Shown here: positions 1-9,202 of the stretch, one piece after another
Layout of the letters: each line of letters opens with the position of its first letter
Position numbering within the stretch: position 1 is the stretch's first letter
Assembly (NCBI GenBank): GCA_027578815.1
Contig: JANBTH010000178.1
Location: forward strand, 1-28,679
DNA length: 28,679 bases
DNA from: Coemansia sp. RSA 1804
Taxonomy: Eukaryota; Kickxellomycota; Kickxellomycetes; Kickxellales; Kickxellaceae
Reading direction: 5' to 3'
The notes under the pieces: generated by a model
What the model was told of the DNA's origin: nothing
The model's input: the letters and a program-made list of their open reading frames with translations, nothing else
Databases searched by the model: none
Position numbers and translations under genes: made by a program

Positions 1-645
1 TTCGAGTATGTGAACTCTGCATCCGACAGCTCTACTATCTTTTAGAATTGCACAATGCGTTTGGTCCGAGCCATACGTGACGAACTTGGTCTGCAAAAAA
101 CAAGCGTCAGCATCAAAAGGGTCATGCAGTTGACAGCGCCTAATCATTCTCTCCTTTGCCGCACACATGGCGACAATTTGGGCTTCGGTAGCACTCCCTT
201 GGATTACTCCACCACCAGTGCCTTCGGTCATATCCTCGTTAAACGACAGAAACCGGCTATCCAATCCGATAAGCTTTCCAAGCCAGTCCATGACAATTGT
301 CTCAAGTTCCGTTGCGGCGGGCGAGCAAATCCAGTTAAATCCAACAGTGTTTAACATGATGCTGTACATGTCACCAAGTATAGCGGGAAATGAGCCCGAG
401 CTTGGAAACCACCCAAAAAAGTTTCCCGATTGCCAGTGAGTAATTCCTGGAATAATCTTGGACTCCAAATCATTTTTAACCGCTTCAAACGATTCAGGCT
501 CTTCTGGTGCCTCTTGAGGAAGTAGCTTGTACAGGTATCCTGGCTCAACAGTTGACAACGGAGGTATCTTGTCTACGCTGTCGTAGTAGTCTGCAATGAT
601 GTCAACCATTTCCTTGCCGTACTTTCGAAATTCGCTTGTATCCAT
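1..645 (-). CDS. Aromatic-L-amino-acid decarboxylase, paralogue 1 (3' part outside window)
   Basis: PLP-dependent group II decarboxylase that would remove the carboxyl group from aromatic amino acids in the cytosol. An ATG at 645 opens a frame that runs without a stop to the window edge (215 codons). It carries the family's N-terminal blocks: KEMVDIIADYY at the start, THWQSGNFFGW, then GFNWICSPAATELE and EGTGGGVIQGSA. By eye about two thirds of residues match the complete paralogue at 1770-3269. The PLP lysine and catalytic loop lie beyond the edge, so activity and completeness of this copy cannot be judged. Paralogue 2 lies 1.1 kb upstream in the same orientation, which indicates tandem duplication. 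The family is certain; the substrate (Tyr, DOPA, Trp or other) is not determined. Confidence 0.93.
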   Translation of the reverse strand, partial: MDTSEFRKYGKEMVDIIADYYDSVDKIPPLSTVEPGYLYKLLPQEAPEEPESFEAVKNDLESKIIPGITHWQSGNFFGWFPSSGSFPAILGDMYSIMLNTVGFNWICSPAATELETIVMDWLGKLIGLDSRFLSFNEDMTEGTGGGVIQGSATEAQIVAMCAAKERMIRRCQLHDPFDADACFLQTKFVTYGSDQTHCAILKDSRAVGCRVHILE

Positions 646-1769
646 TAGTACAGCTAAGACGGTGGTTTAAAGTTTCTCAATAAAAGGAAAAAGTGGTTGT
701 GTGCAGTTTATTTGCAATAATGAGAAGGTATCACAGAAATAATGTCAGATACTCGTTTATATATGTCATTTTTGATGGCATATGAACGGATGTGCTGCTT
801 TGCAACATTTAGAAAAATAATAAAAATAATAGTATTGTGTTTAACTTGATATGGCTAGCCTTGCCGTGTAACCGGGTGAGTGGATCCAATTATTTTTTCA
901 CGGAAATGTTTAGAGCCGGTGCAAAAAAGTGATGGCTTATTGCTTCACACCATTCTTTTAGTAGAGGACCTTGCAAAGTTTATTATCCTTTAACTCCCAC
1001 TGCTGAGAACTAGAGCTTTTTTGCTTTAATATCTAGACCTAGTACATTTAGCTTTCAGGCTTCATTCGTTTCTAAAGATAGGGTAACATTACCACACTAT
1101 TGTTAAATTCTTGCACTGACGCAATTGCCGAATAAAAAGAATCCAAACGCAATCGCAGGTGACCTGCCATTTAAGAAATTTTAATGTCTTGTGTGCGTAT
1201 TTCTCCCATGAGAAAGAATTCTAAAATGTTATAGGTGTGTTGTATTTGTTGCCTTCCTTGCTCGATTATCTGCATGTACTCTGAGAGCAAACAATAGGAG
1301 GCAACAGCTCACTACTTGACACACGCATTTCTTCTACACACAGCAACGATATATGCCGGTAAAAATCTTACTAGGCAATTACCGAAGACTAACGTATGTT
1401 TTAATTTTTTATAGATACCATAGAGATTCTGTCGTGTGGGCATGCTTCTGAAAACACATACTAGAAATTCCTTTTTTATCTCTTGTAAATTTTGTGCATC
1501 TTCATAGTGAAACACCCAAGTCCCTAATCGGGATGAGAACAATACGATTGCTAGAGTTTTGGGGGAGAAAGCCTCCTTTCTACCAGCAAATTTTTTATTT
1601 CCGCAGCTGCGTACAAGGTTCTGGGAAAGAAACTCGCCCTTTATGTGGCACATCTCTGCTGATCCGCACGCATTATACACGACGACAATATCATCCATTA
1701 CAATTTATACCCATAAAAATGCTACAGCATCAGCTAAATTTTATTCTCAGATAGAAGGAAAGGGTTTGG
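646..1769. other. Intergenic region between the two decarboxylase paralogues
   Basis: About 1.1 kb of AT-rich sequence. It must contain the promoter of paralogue 1 (just above 645) and the 3' region of paralogue 2. Overlapping frames of 86 to 138 codons occur on both strands between 1312 and 1975. None shows a recognisable domain, and they conflict with one another. I see no tRNA, repeat or mobile element. Confidence 0.6.
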
Positions 1770-3269
1770 TTACTGGTGGCCATCATCGCTTGAGCAAAGA
1801 ATGTGTGCTGTTAGCTCGCAAATCACTTGAACAGCCAATTCAACATTTGCCATCGTGCCAAATGTTGAGCCAATTGCGACACGTACGACGTCGCAGCCTT
1901 TCAGCTTTGTTCCGACCAAAAATATGCGATTATCTTCATGAATTCGTCTTACCAGTGCCACATTTGCAGCATTAACATCATCTGCGCACACATTTTCGCC
2001 AACTGCATGTGGTTTGATGCGGAAGACAACAAGACCAAAGACAACGGGTGTTACTATCTCAAAACGGCCGTCCGATAGAAGTTGCTGCTCCAACCATTTT
2101 GCCTGCTCGACATGCGTGCGAATGTGTTTGCGTATTCCAGAGCCACCATACATGCGCATAACAAACCAGAGCTTTAATGCGCGGAAGCGTCTACCAAGAG
2201 GCAGCTGCCAGTCGCGATAGTCCTTGACAAAGGAAACATCCCCTTTGACTCGTGGGAGGTACTCCCGATGGATGCTCAGTGAGTTGACTAGGTGCGTGGA
2301 ATCGGCGACCCACAATGCTGAGCAGTCAAAGTTTGTTAGCATCCACTTGTGGGGGTTGAAGTTGAAAGAGTCTGCACATTCAATTCCGTTTGAAAGAGGA
2401 CGGAACTCGGGACACGTCAGCGCAGATCCGGCATATGCGGCATCAACGTGGAACCACATGTTCTCGGCGGCAGCGACTTTTGCAATCCCGGGAAGATCGT
2501 CGATGGCCGCAGTATTTGTTGTTCCGAAGGTGCCGCACACAAAGAATGGAATTAGTCCAGCTGCCCTATCTTCTGTTACAGCCGCACTTAGCGTCTTTTC
2601 TGTTAGCCTGAACGCGGAGTCAGAGCTTAGAATGTGGGTCTTGCAGCCAATAATCCTGGCGCCCTTTTGCGCTGCCGAATGTGTCTGGTCAGACACGTAC
2701 GCCACGAACTTACTCTGCATTTGCTCGGCTTCCTCGGCACTCGTACCCCGTGAGAGAAGATGCACCTTCATTCTTTCCCTTGCTGCAATCATGACGGTTA
2801 TTTGCGCCTCGCTTGCGCTCCCCTGGATAACCCCGCCACCAGTTCCTTCAAATCCGTCCTCGTTAATCGACAAATAGCGGGCATCTAAACCAATTAGCTT
2901 GGCAAGCCAGTCCATAACAATCGTTTCAAGCTCCGTTGCGGCAGGCGAGCATATCCAGTTGAAACCGATGATGTTGAACATGGAGCTATACATGTCGCCC
3001 AACATCCCTGGAAACGAAAAGTTGCTTGGATACCACCCAAAAAAGTTACCAGACTGCCAATGGGTCATTCCAGGCATGATCTTGGACTCGATGTCATCCC
3101 TTATGGCCTCAAATGACTCAGGCTCGTCGGGTGCCTCGTGCGGAATAAGTTTGTACAAGTATCCAGGGCTGACGGCTGATTTAGGTGGCTGCTGGTTAAG
3201 GCTTTCGTAATAATCGGCAATGATATCAACCATTTCCTTTCCGCGCTTTCTAAACTCTCTGGCATCCAT
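1770..3269 (-). CDS. Aromatic-L-amino-acid decarboxylase, paralogue 2 (complete)
   Basis: Complete 499-aa PLP enzyme, close in length to animal DOPA decarboxylase (about 480 aa). The frame extends 42 codons upstream, but the chosen ATG at 3269 aligns with the start of paralogue 1 (MD-x-x-EFRK-x-GKEM), and the extra N-terminus looks like translated promoter. Visible family features are His196 in SDQTH, HVDAAYAGSA at 274-283 (His274 and Asp276 contact PLP), the PLP lysine Lys308 in NFNPHKW, and DYRDWQLPLGRRFR at 350-363. The catalytic-loop Tyr337 (REYLPR) is kept; in this family Tyr there goes with decarboxylation and Phe with aldehyde synthase activity, so a true decarboxylase is inferred. No signal peptide, so probably cytosolic. 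Likely products are tyramine, dopamine, tryptamine or similar amines; the substrate cannot be read from sequence. Confidence 0.95.
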   Translation of the reverse strand: MDAREFRKRGKEMVDIIADYYESLNQQPPKSAVSPGYLYKLIPHEAPDEPESFEAIRDDIESKIMPGMTHWQSGNFFGWYPSNFSFPGMLGDMYSSMFNIIGFNWICSPAATELETIVMDWLAKLIGLDARYLSINEDGFEGTGGGVIQGSASEAQITVMIAARERMKVHLLSRGTSAEEAEQMQSKFVAYVSDQTHSAAQKGARIIGCKTHILSSDSAFRLTEKTLSAAVTEDRAAGLIPFFVCGTFGTTNTAAIDDLPGIAKVAAAENMWFHVDAAYAGSALTCPEFRPLSNGIECADSFNFNPHKWMLTNFDCSALWVADSTHLVNSLSIHREYLPRVKGDVSFVKDYRDWQLPLGRRFRALKLWFVMRMYGGSGIRKHIRTHVEQAKWLEQQLLSDGRFEIVTPVVFGLVVFRIKPHAVGENVCADDVNAANVALVRRIHEDNRIFLVGTKLKGCDVVRVAIGSTFGTMANVELAVQVICELTAHILCSSDDGHQ

Positions 3270-3992
3270 TGTTAAACAGATATCAAATGTAATAAAAAAA
3301 AGTGTATTAGCAACTGATAAATATGTATATTGTCTATTAGTAACTGATAAGAAAAAGAAGAAAGGAAAGATACAAATGCGAAGAGCTAGAAGCAAAAGAC
3401 ACGCAGATGCATAATCAAACGACGAAAACGGTCAACTACACGGCGTATTTGTGCGTTCTTACCTCTTTGCCGATCGTATATCACTGGGACCTAAACCTGG
3501 CCATTTTGTTGAAGCAGCAAATGTATTAGAACAAGAAAAAAGCTAGAGTAGCTTGGAGAACGTTATTTACTATGGACCCGGAGACTAGCCACGCTGGGAT
3601 TCTCTAACCAATATGGCGAGTTTACCCCATCCAAAAAGAAAAGTACGCATTCATTCAGAACCCTTCGACAATAAAAGTCTGTCTGCCTGACTCAATCCAG
3701 ATGTCGAAGCCAACAATAACGCCAGTACTGGAGGCTGAGCGTTCGCAATATGCTAATGTATTTTCCAGTCACCATCCTTAAATGCCGCTAATAAAACTCA
3801 ATAGATCGAACAAAGACATATGAATAGGTCAATTGGAAAACTGCGTTATTTTCTAATAAGAGCGGCCGTACTTGTTACAACGCCCCCACACCCCAAGCCT
3901 CACACATACACGCGCGAAACCAAGGAAGAATGGGCATTAGGGAAAGATGAAGAAAGAAAACAAACAGAAAGCCCTCAATACATAACAACATC
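3270..3992. other. Intergenic region, decarboxylase promoter and DBF4 downstream flank
   Basis: AT-rich sequence holding the promoter of the minus-strand decarboxylase (adjacent to 3270) and the downstream flank of the minus-strand DBF4 gene. A chain of short plus-strand coding-like segments with plausible splice sites starts at 3613 (see findings) but has no recognised homologue. Nothing else is visible. Confidence 0.5.
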
Positions 3993-6674
3993 TCAGAAAG
4001 GCTCATTCTCGCTGTGCAGCAATGGACGATACGTAGGAATAGAGTTTGCAAGTGGCTCGTCGGAGCTCTCACGCTTTGGACGCTCAGAGCTAAGTTGAAG
4101 ACCTACCCGGTTGGGTTGCTGAAGCGTCGAGCCATCAAGAATGTTGAGCGCATTATGCTTGGTAGGAGTTTCTGGCGCAGCCCCGTGCTTGTCGCCTGCT
4201 GCAAAACGCGGGTGTCTCGAGTAGCGAGCCACACGGTTGGCAACAAGAGTAGTAGCTTCGTCGCATGGTTGCGTCGAATTGCTCCCCTGGAAATCAGGGG
4301 TCTCCAGAGACATAACCAGAGCCTCGATGCTACCAGATGCGTGGGCGCTGCGCCGAGGGGCAGGCGTCGCAAAGGAAGTACTAGGCTGGTTCTGGGCGTC
4401 GTCTTCAAGACCGCCATGCAAAAGCGGCCCTGGAGAGATGCAGGACGAGTTCGGGTTGGAGTTGGAGTTAGAAAAGCTTAGATCAATGATATCGCGGCCA
4501 CCAGACACGCATGGTCTGCGATAGCGGCTCTGAGTCGGAGTGGCGGCATTGCTGGCTGCGACATCTGTGTGGTCCACAGTCTCAGTGCTTAGCCGTCCTG
4601 ATGCAAGCATCTGGGTGCTTGTGGCCATATATGCTGGAGCAAAAGAGCGGCACAACGGGGTGCCAGCGTTCCAGTTGGCGCCAATAGAGGCAGGAGCAGA
4701 CACAGTAGCAGCTACGTCACCGCTAGCCAAACTGGGCATGCGGGAATGTGTCGTGCTGTTGATTACAGGAGGAGTCGGAGGAATGCTGCTATCATCGGAG
4801 GAAAGAACCAGCGTGGTACGGTCAGCGTTGCGGCTATCAGCAGCACACTGGGGTTTCTTCAATGGCCTCTTGACATGCTCAAGCAGCGTATCGAGCTCCA
4901 GCCAGTTTCGGGCATTACACGCAAACCGTTGGTGCTGAGGCGACTTTATATGCTCCATCATATCCTCAAACTTGACGTGGCAGTTCTCGCAGTATCCTCG
5001 CTTTGCAACAGCAGGGCGGCGAGCGGGAACGCGGGCCTTTTTGAAACGCGGTGCCGGCGGAAGACATCCGCTCTTGTGTCTGGGCTGCTGCGAACCCGCA
5101 ACACGTGTTCCGGTCACAGGCTGCTCTAGCTTAGATAGATGGGTGACCCTGCCGCCGTTGAGGTTCTGAAGCAAGCTCTGCTGCATAATCGGATCAAGCG
5201 CATTGACGTTGAAGGCAGTTGACGTGGAGGTGACGCCATGCGACTGCCCAATCCCCGAGGCGTTCGAGTCCATGATCATACTAGCAGCAATGGCTGTATT
5301 ATCACCAGCGGCTTGGACAGCAGAGACAGCAGTGGCTGACGCATGCGCTGCAGAAATGCCCAATGGTGCTCTCGGAACAGTCCGAGATGGACGCGTCGGC
5401 GTATGCATATTTTCACGGTCTTCATCGTTTGAGTCATAGCGCGGCTTCTTCTCAGGCGGAGTCGCGAGCGCATGGCTGTCGCCCGCAGCACTCGCGACGC
5501 CAGGAGCCCACGTCTTACGGCGAGGTGTGTTTGCACGGCTGACCGGAGTCTTGCTTAGCAGATGCGCAGTGGGGAGCGTGTCTTCAGGCTCGGGCGTCAC
5601 GTTCTCCTTGTTGTACTCTGGATCAGACTCGCTGCCCTTGCTGGACGTGGTCGGGTCGTCGTACTGAATAAAGGGGCATCTTCCCTTTGGCACCATGTAG
5701 AGCTTTGGCCAGGGCGGGTCGTTTCCCGGCTCCGGCGGACGGTAGTCCTCTAGAATGGCTGGGCGGTTCAAATGCGTCCCGTCCTCAACCAAAACATAGT
5801 AGTACTTGAAGTAGTAAAAGTCGACGCTGTGCGCAACAGATGCGCCTTCAAACGCCTTGTGTCGCATCGCGTACATCTTCTCTGCAGAAAACGCCTCGTT
5901 GAGCTTGCGCTTAACAGATGGAATCAGCGGGCTCTGGTTGGCCATGTCGTTGTAGCCAGGCATTATGTACGCCAGGATACGCGTCTCCAGCTTTGCAAGG
6001 TCCCAGATCTTGAGTTGGAATCGCTTTGCAAGAGAAACAACGTGCGAGCTACCGCCGTCATTCTCGCCGTTAATCATGCCAATGTCTTCAACAATGACAT
6101 GAGTGACGGCCTGGGCGGAGAAGAAGGTCTCCACTTTTGCACCAAGAACGCGTATAGGCGCAGAAAGACGCCGAACAGTACTCTCATCGACGCCTTCAAA
6201 ATAGAAAACAAACGATGGAAAGGCTCGGCGGTATGCAAACACCCATTCAGCAATGCGTGCCTTTTGCTCGCGTTGCTGCGCAGGTGTCGGATGCTGTGCT
6301 GACGCGCGTACCGTTGCAGTCGTGTTTTCTTGGGTCTGCTGGGGGATTTTGAACACCTCAGCGCCAGAGACGCCGCCGTGCAACATCGCGTTTGGCGAAG
6401 CAACTTGGTGTTGCTGTTGGTGGTGATTGCTTCGCTCGCGCTCCTTGTCGGTGATTGCCTGAAGGGGGTTACGCCTGGCCAAACCACTGCCTCGCGGAAG
6501 ACAAGCAAGCGATGCGCGCTGGCCAAGGCGCGTCGGTGTTGCCAGTGCACGCCCTGGAGACAGCAGCGCAGGGTTCTGCGATGTTGGCAACAGCGTGTTC
6601 CGTGTTGCCGGAGACGCGCCAAGGTTCCTTGCGGCTGGCCTTGACGCGTTAAAAGTGAGTCTGCGGCTAGACAT
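3993..6674 (-). CDS. DBF4: Dbf4/Dfp1/Him1-type regulatory subunit of Cdc7 kinase
   Basis: 893-aa nuclear protein that would bind and activate Cdc7 kinase, which phosphorylates the MCM helicase to fire replication origins. Three family regions appear in order. A BRCT-like motif N lies at about 140-240 (IAEWVFAYRRAFPSFVFYF then THVIVED). Motif M lies at about 303-340 (RPAILEDYRPPEPGN, KLYMVPKGRCPFIQYD). A DBF-type zinc finger lies at about 560-601 with Cys562, Cys565, His575 and His581, followed by the NWLELDTLL helix. The rest is Ser/Thr/Pro-rich and disordered, with many SP/TP sites suggesting CDK control. A KEN tripeptide at 356-358 could be an APC/C degron, fitting cell-cycle turnover of Dbf4. 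The ATG at 6674 opens the uninterrupted frame. The long linker between motif M and the finger is poorly conserved. Confidence 0.92.
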   Translation of the reverse strand: MSSRRLTFNASRPAARNLGASPATRNTLLPTSQNPALLSPGRALATPTRLGQRASLACLPRGSGLARRNPLQAITDKERERSNHHQQQHQVASPNAMLHGGVSGAEVFKIPQQTQENTTATVRASAQHPTPAQQREQKARIAEWVFAYRRAFPSFVFYFEGVDESTVRRLSAPIRVLGAKVETFFSAQAVTHVIVEDIGMINGENDGGSSHVVSLAKRFQLKIWDLAKLETRILAYIMPGYNDMANQSPLIPSVKRKLNEAFSAEKMYAMRHKAFEGASVAHSVDFYYFKYYYVLVEDGTHLNRPAILEDYRPPEPGNDPPWPKLYMVPKGRCPFIQYDDPTTSSKGSESDPEYNKENVTPEPEDTLPTAHLLSKTPVSRANTPRRKTWAPGVASAAGDSHALATPPEKKPRYDSNDEDRENMHTPTRPSRTVPRAPLGISAAHASATAVSAVQAAGDNTAIAASMIMDSNASGIGQSHGVTSTSTAFNVNALDPIMQQSLLQNLNGGRVTHLSKLEQPVTGTRVAGSQQPRHKSGCLPPAPRFKKARVPARRPAVAKRGYCENCHVKFEDMMEHIKSPQHQRFACNARNWLELDTLLEHVKRPLKKPQCAADSRNADRTTLVLSSDDSSIPPTPPVINSTTHSRMPSLASGDVAATVSAPASIGANWNAGTPLCRSFAPAYMATSTQMLASGRLSTETVDHTDVAASNAATPTQSRYRRPCVSGGRDIIDLSFSNSNSNPNSSCISPGPLLHGGLEDDAQNQPSTSFATPAPRRSAHASGSIEALVMSLETPDFQGSNSTQPCDEATTLVANRVARYSRHPRFAAGDKHGAAPETPTKHNALNILDGSTLQQPNRVGLQLSSERPKRESSDEPLANSIPTYRPLLHSENEPF

Positions 6675-8110
6675 GGTGTATACACCACTATTGTGCGTAG
6701 CCTTTCAGATTAAATGTGCGATGAAATCTGTATCCAAAGCGCAGCCAAAAGCACGCATTCGACAGAGATAAAAATAGAGCGAATAACAAAACAAAGAGCG
6801 GGCAATTAGCAATAGATAGAACAGCTGCAGAAATGCGAGTGCACAGGTTGGGAAATGAGAAATGAGGTGCCGAATGTGAATAATAGTAGTGGCAAAAGGT
6901 TGTTTGGGTAGAGAAAATAATGTTTGTATAATCGGCTTTAATGAAACAAACAATCTACAGCGTCAAAACAACCACATATTCGCTCTCAGCAAACAAATAC
7001 CGAAAAATATTTTCTTGCATGCTATGTTGCGCATCAAGAATGAATGCAATCACGCATTTTCCGTGTGTTTTTTGTACACTGGAAATGTGCCAAAAAACAA
7101 TAGTGTCATGAGAAGTGCCCACACGTTATAAAGCAGACGTGTTTTTCTCTCTTTGCTGTGCGTGTTCTTCTGGCAGCGGTATGGGTGAACCTGGGATTCT
7201 TACCTTGGCAGTGATATTAGCGAGTTACTGGGTGTAAAATGACCTGTGGACCGCCTGCTGTGAGTCAGGTAGCCGGAACCGAGCTGTGGTTGTTTCGGTC
7301 TTGCTTGTCACTACTACGCCTCCAGGATGTAGCAAATAATAGCAAATAAAGTAAAGTTTAACAAGAAAAAAATAAGAACAGATACGGAGGCTCGACTACA
7401 CTGGGTGCGTTTCTCCTTTTATACCACTTGCTGCGCATAGACAAAGCCAAACATCTACAACGGGTTCATCAGATTGTGGCTCTCAGACGCGACTTTTGTA
7501 TGCGTTTCTGTGGCAAGGCGAGTTTGCTGTATGTTCTTGTAGAGAGCTTCAATGGATGGGGGAGGGACAGCAAAGGGGACGCGCAACAGCGTGCCTTTGA
7601 GCCAGCCGACCTGTCTACTTGTGAGGGACGGCTGCTATGGTTGCGATACAAGCGAGTATTCGCTGAGATAAGGGGTGCTAGTTGTCGAACAATGACTACA
7701 GTCCTGGATTTCTGTCTGCTCTACTTTGGATAGCGTCGCTACAAGCAGTAGTGTCGGTTCCCTAAATGTCTTGCCAAAACAAGGCTGCCCAGATAAATCC
7801 TAATGCAGCATATAACGCGTAGAACACGCGTCCTGGCATTCTCTTGCTGTTTTGGAAACCAGTTTTTGCTGTTTGTTTACTTGTTTACTTTTTCTTAACA
7901 GAATGCGTTGCTCGCACGACGCATGGCTAAGACAAGCAGCTAAGCCAGCATTCTTTCTTGGATGACATTTATGATAAATGCGACGGAACCCCCCGTCTGA
8001 ACTGCCACCACAACCTCCAAAATTCACCCATTTCTTCGGGATAAAAAACGTTCTCAATGTAAAAACACTAGTGACTTTTGTTGGAAGAAACATCTCGTCT
8101 ACAAAACAAT
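6675..8110. other. 1.4-kb region without a supported protein gene; possible noncoding RNA
   Basis: Lies upstream of DBF4 and downstream of the MPP6 gene. The part next to DBF4 (6675-7120) is AT-rich and promoter-like. Two patches are richer in GC: 7140-7320, preceded by a TATA-like GTTATAAAG near 7126, and 7400-7740. Frames of up to 101 codons exist on either strand but resemble no family and have no supporting splice structure. I could not assign either patch to tRNA, 5S, SRP, U1, U3 or RNase P. Confidence 0.45.
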
Positions 8111-8715
8111 CTATTCATGCTTGCGCTTGAGTCGACTGTTTTGCTCCCTTAGTGACAGCGGTGTCTGTGGCCTCTGTGGTGTTGTTTCTCCGGACCTGCT
8201 GAGCTTAGACGGGCGTGGTGTTTTTGACTTTTCAGTTCTGATTTGATCTTCAACGATCTGTTGTACAGACGCATCTTGCTCTAACTTCAACGCCTCTGCA
8301 TTCTGTCTGAACGAGTTAAATGACCGCCTTCCGATCATCGACTCTTTGGTTGTTGATGTTTTCCCAGATGGCATCTTGAGATAGCTCGTTTCATAGACAA
8401 CCCGTGTCCTAGGACGCTCTTCCGACATGACCTCTTTCGGATACACTGCTCTCCAATGCGACTCATCGATCATCTTTCTTTCGCGCTTTTCCTCGGCATC
8501 CGCCTTGGCTTTGTCCGCAGACCGCCGCATAAACTACATATACAACAAGAAAAACATTATAGCTTTTGAGTAAGGCAATGTGTGCATCCATGAATCATGC
8601 GCTGTTTCTCCAAAGCGGAAAACACATTGATAAAACGCATTACCTTCATTGACTGCAGCTTTGAAGAAAGCCGCCTGTCACCTTGCAGATCCGTTGGCTC
8701 TTTTTCCGATGCCAT
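8111..8715 (-). CDS. MPP6: Mpp6-type nuclear exosome cofactor, two exons
   Basis: 164-aa protein (exons 8715-8644 and 8533-8111) of the M-phase phosphoprotein 6 family, an RNA-binding cofactor that tethers helicase Mtr4 to the nuclear exosome and aids 5.8S rRNA maturation. The family signature spans the splice junction: RRLSSKLQSMK from exon 1 joins FMRRSADKAK from exon 2, giving the conserved RLS-x-x-L-x-x-MKFM block. It is followed by ESHW (family E-x-HW) and GRRSFNSFRQN (family GR-x-SF-x-x-FN). The C-terminus is basic with Ser/Thr-Pro pairs, fitting RNA binding and phosphorylation. The start ATG at 8715 gives MASEKEP. Exon 2 alone would lack the conserved N-terminus. The gene is divergent from the malonyl-CoA decarboxylase gene. 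Confidence 0.88.
8534..8643 (-). other. Intron of MPP6 (110 bp, GT-AG)
   Basis: Donor AAG|GTAATG at 8643 and acceptor TATGTAG at 8534 on the minus strand, phase 0. Removing it joins the conserved MKFM motif exactly, which is the main support. Confidence 0.88.
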
Positions 8716-9202
8716 TACTACACCATTCATTTAGTACGGCAGCTATGTATATACTCGTATAAAATCTAAAAATAAATGGATGCTTTAACCATATAAACTG
8801 CTGCGTATTGACCGCTTAAATTTTGACTAAATCATTTAATGCCACGCAGATTTTGATTAAAGTACGGCCAAAGTGATTCTAGCTTTGCTCATAATGGGTA
8901 ATATGTCTATTGATCACATGATTCTGCTGTATCTTTGTTTAGAGATTCTCGTCTCATTCTTTGAATTCTGCATTGGGAGCGAAGACTTTTTTTTTTAGCC
9001 ATCGCAGTTCAATGGTACTTATCGACACCAATTGCTTTCTTCGTTTCTTGTTACAGTTATCTTGTCGTGCTTTGGTTGTTTGATATACATGATTCGAATG
9101 AATGTCCAAATATAGCCTATAATTTATTCTCTTACACTTCTGAATTCACAACAGTCACTCCTACTACTAGACCTACCTTTTTCATGCGCTTTTCTCTTGG
9201 CT
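8716..9202. promoter_or_regulatory. Shared intergenic region between divergent MPP6 and MLYCD genes
   Basis: A 487-bp AT-rich interval separates two start codons pointing away from each other, so it should hold both promoters and 5' leaders. No specific binding site is claimed. Confidence 0.6.

Noticed and set aside
1312..1975. Overlapping frames of 86 to 138 codons on both strands between the decarboxylase paralogues
   Set aside because: They conflict with each other, show no domain or splice logic, and their lengths are within chance for AT-rich intergenic DNA.
3270..3395. 42-codon N-terminal extension of decarboxylase paralogue 2
   Set aside because: Paralogue 1 starts at the equivalent of the inner ATG, and the extension is Phe/Ile-rich translation of promoter DNA.
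7170..7230. Possible U1 snRNA or 5S rRNA (ATTCTTACCTTGGCAG and ATGGGTGAACCTGGGA)
   Set aside because: The invariant U1 5' end, the U1-70K loop and an Sm site are absent, and only a short stretch resembles the 5S 3' half.
7264..7283. SRP RNA helix 8 likeness
   Set aside because: The 3' strand lacks the universal AGCA, and no Alu-domain UGUAA motif lies in the right place; kept only as part of a general ncRNA hint.
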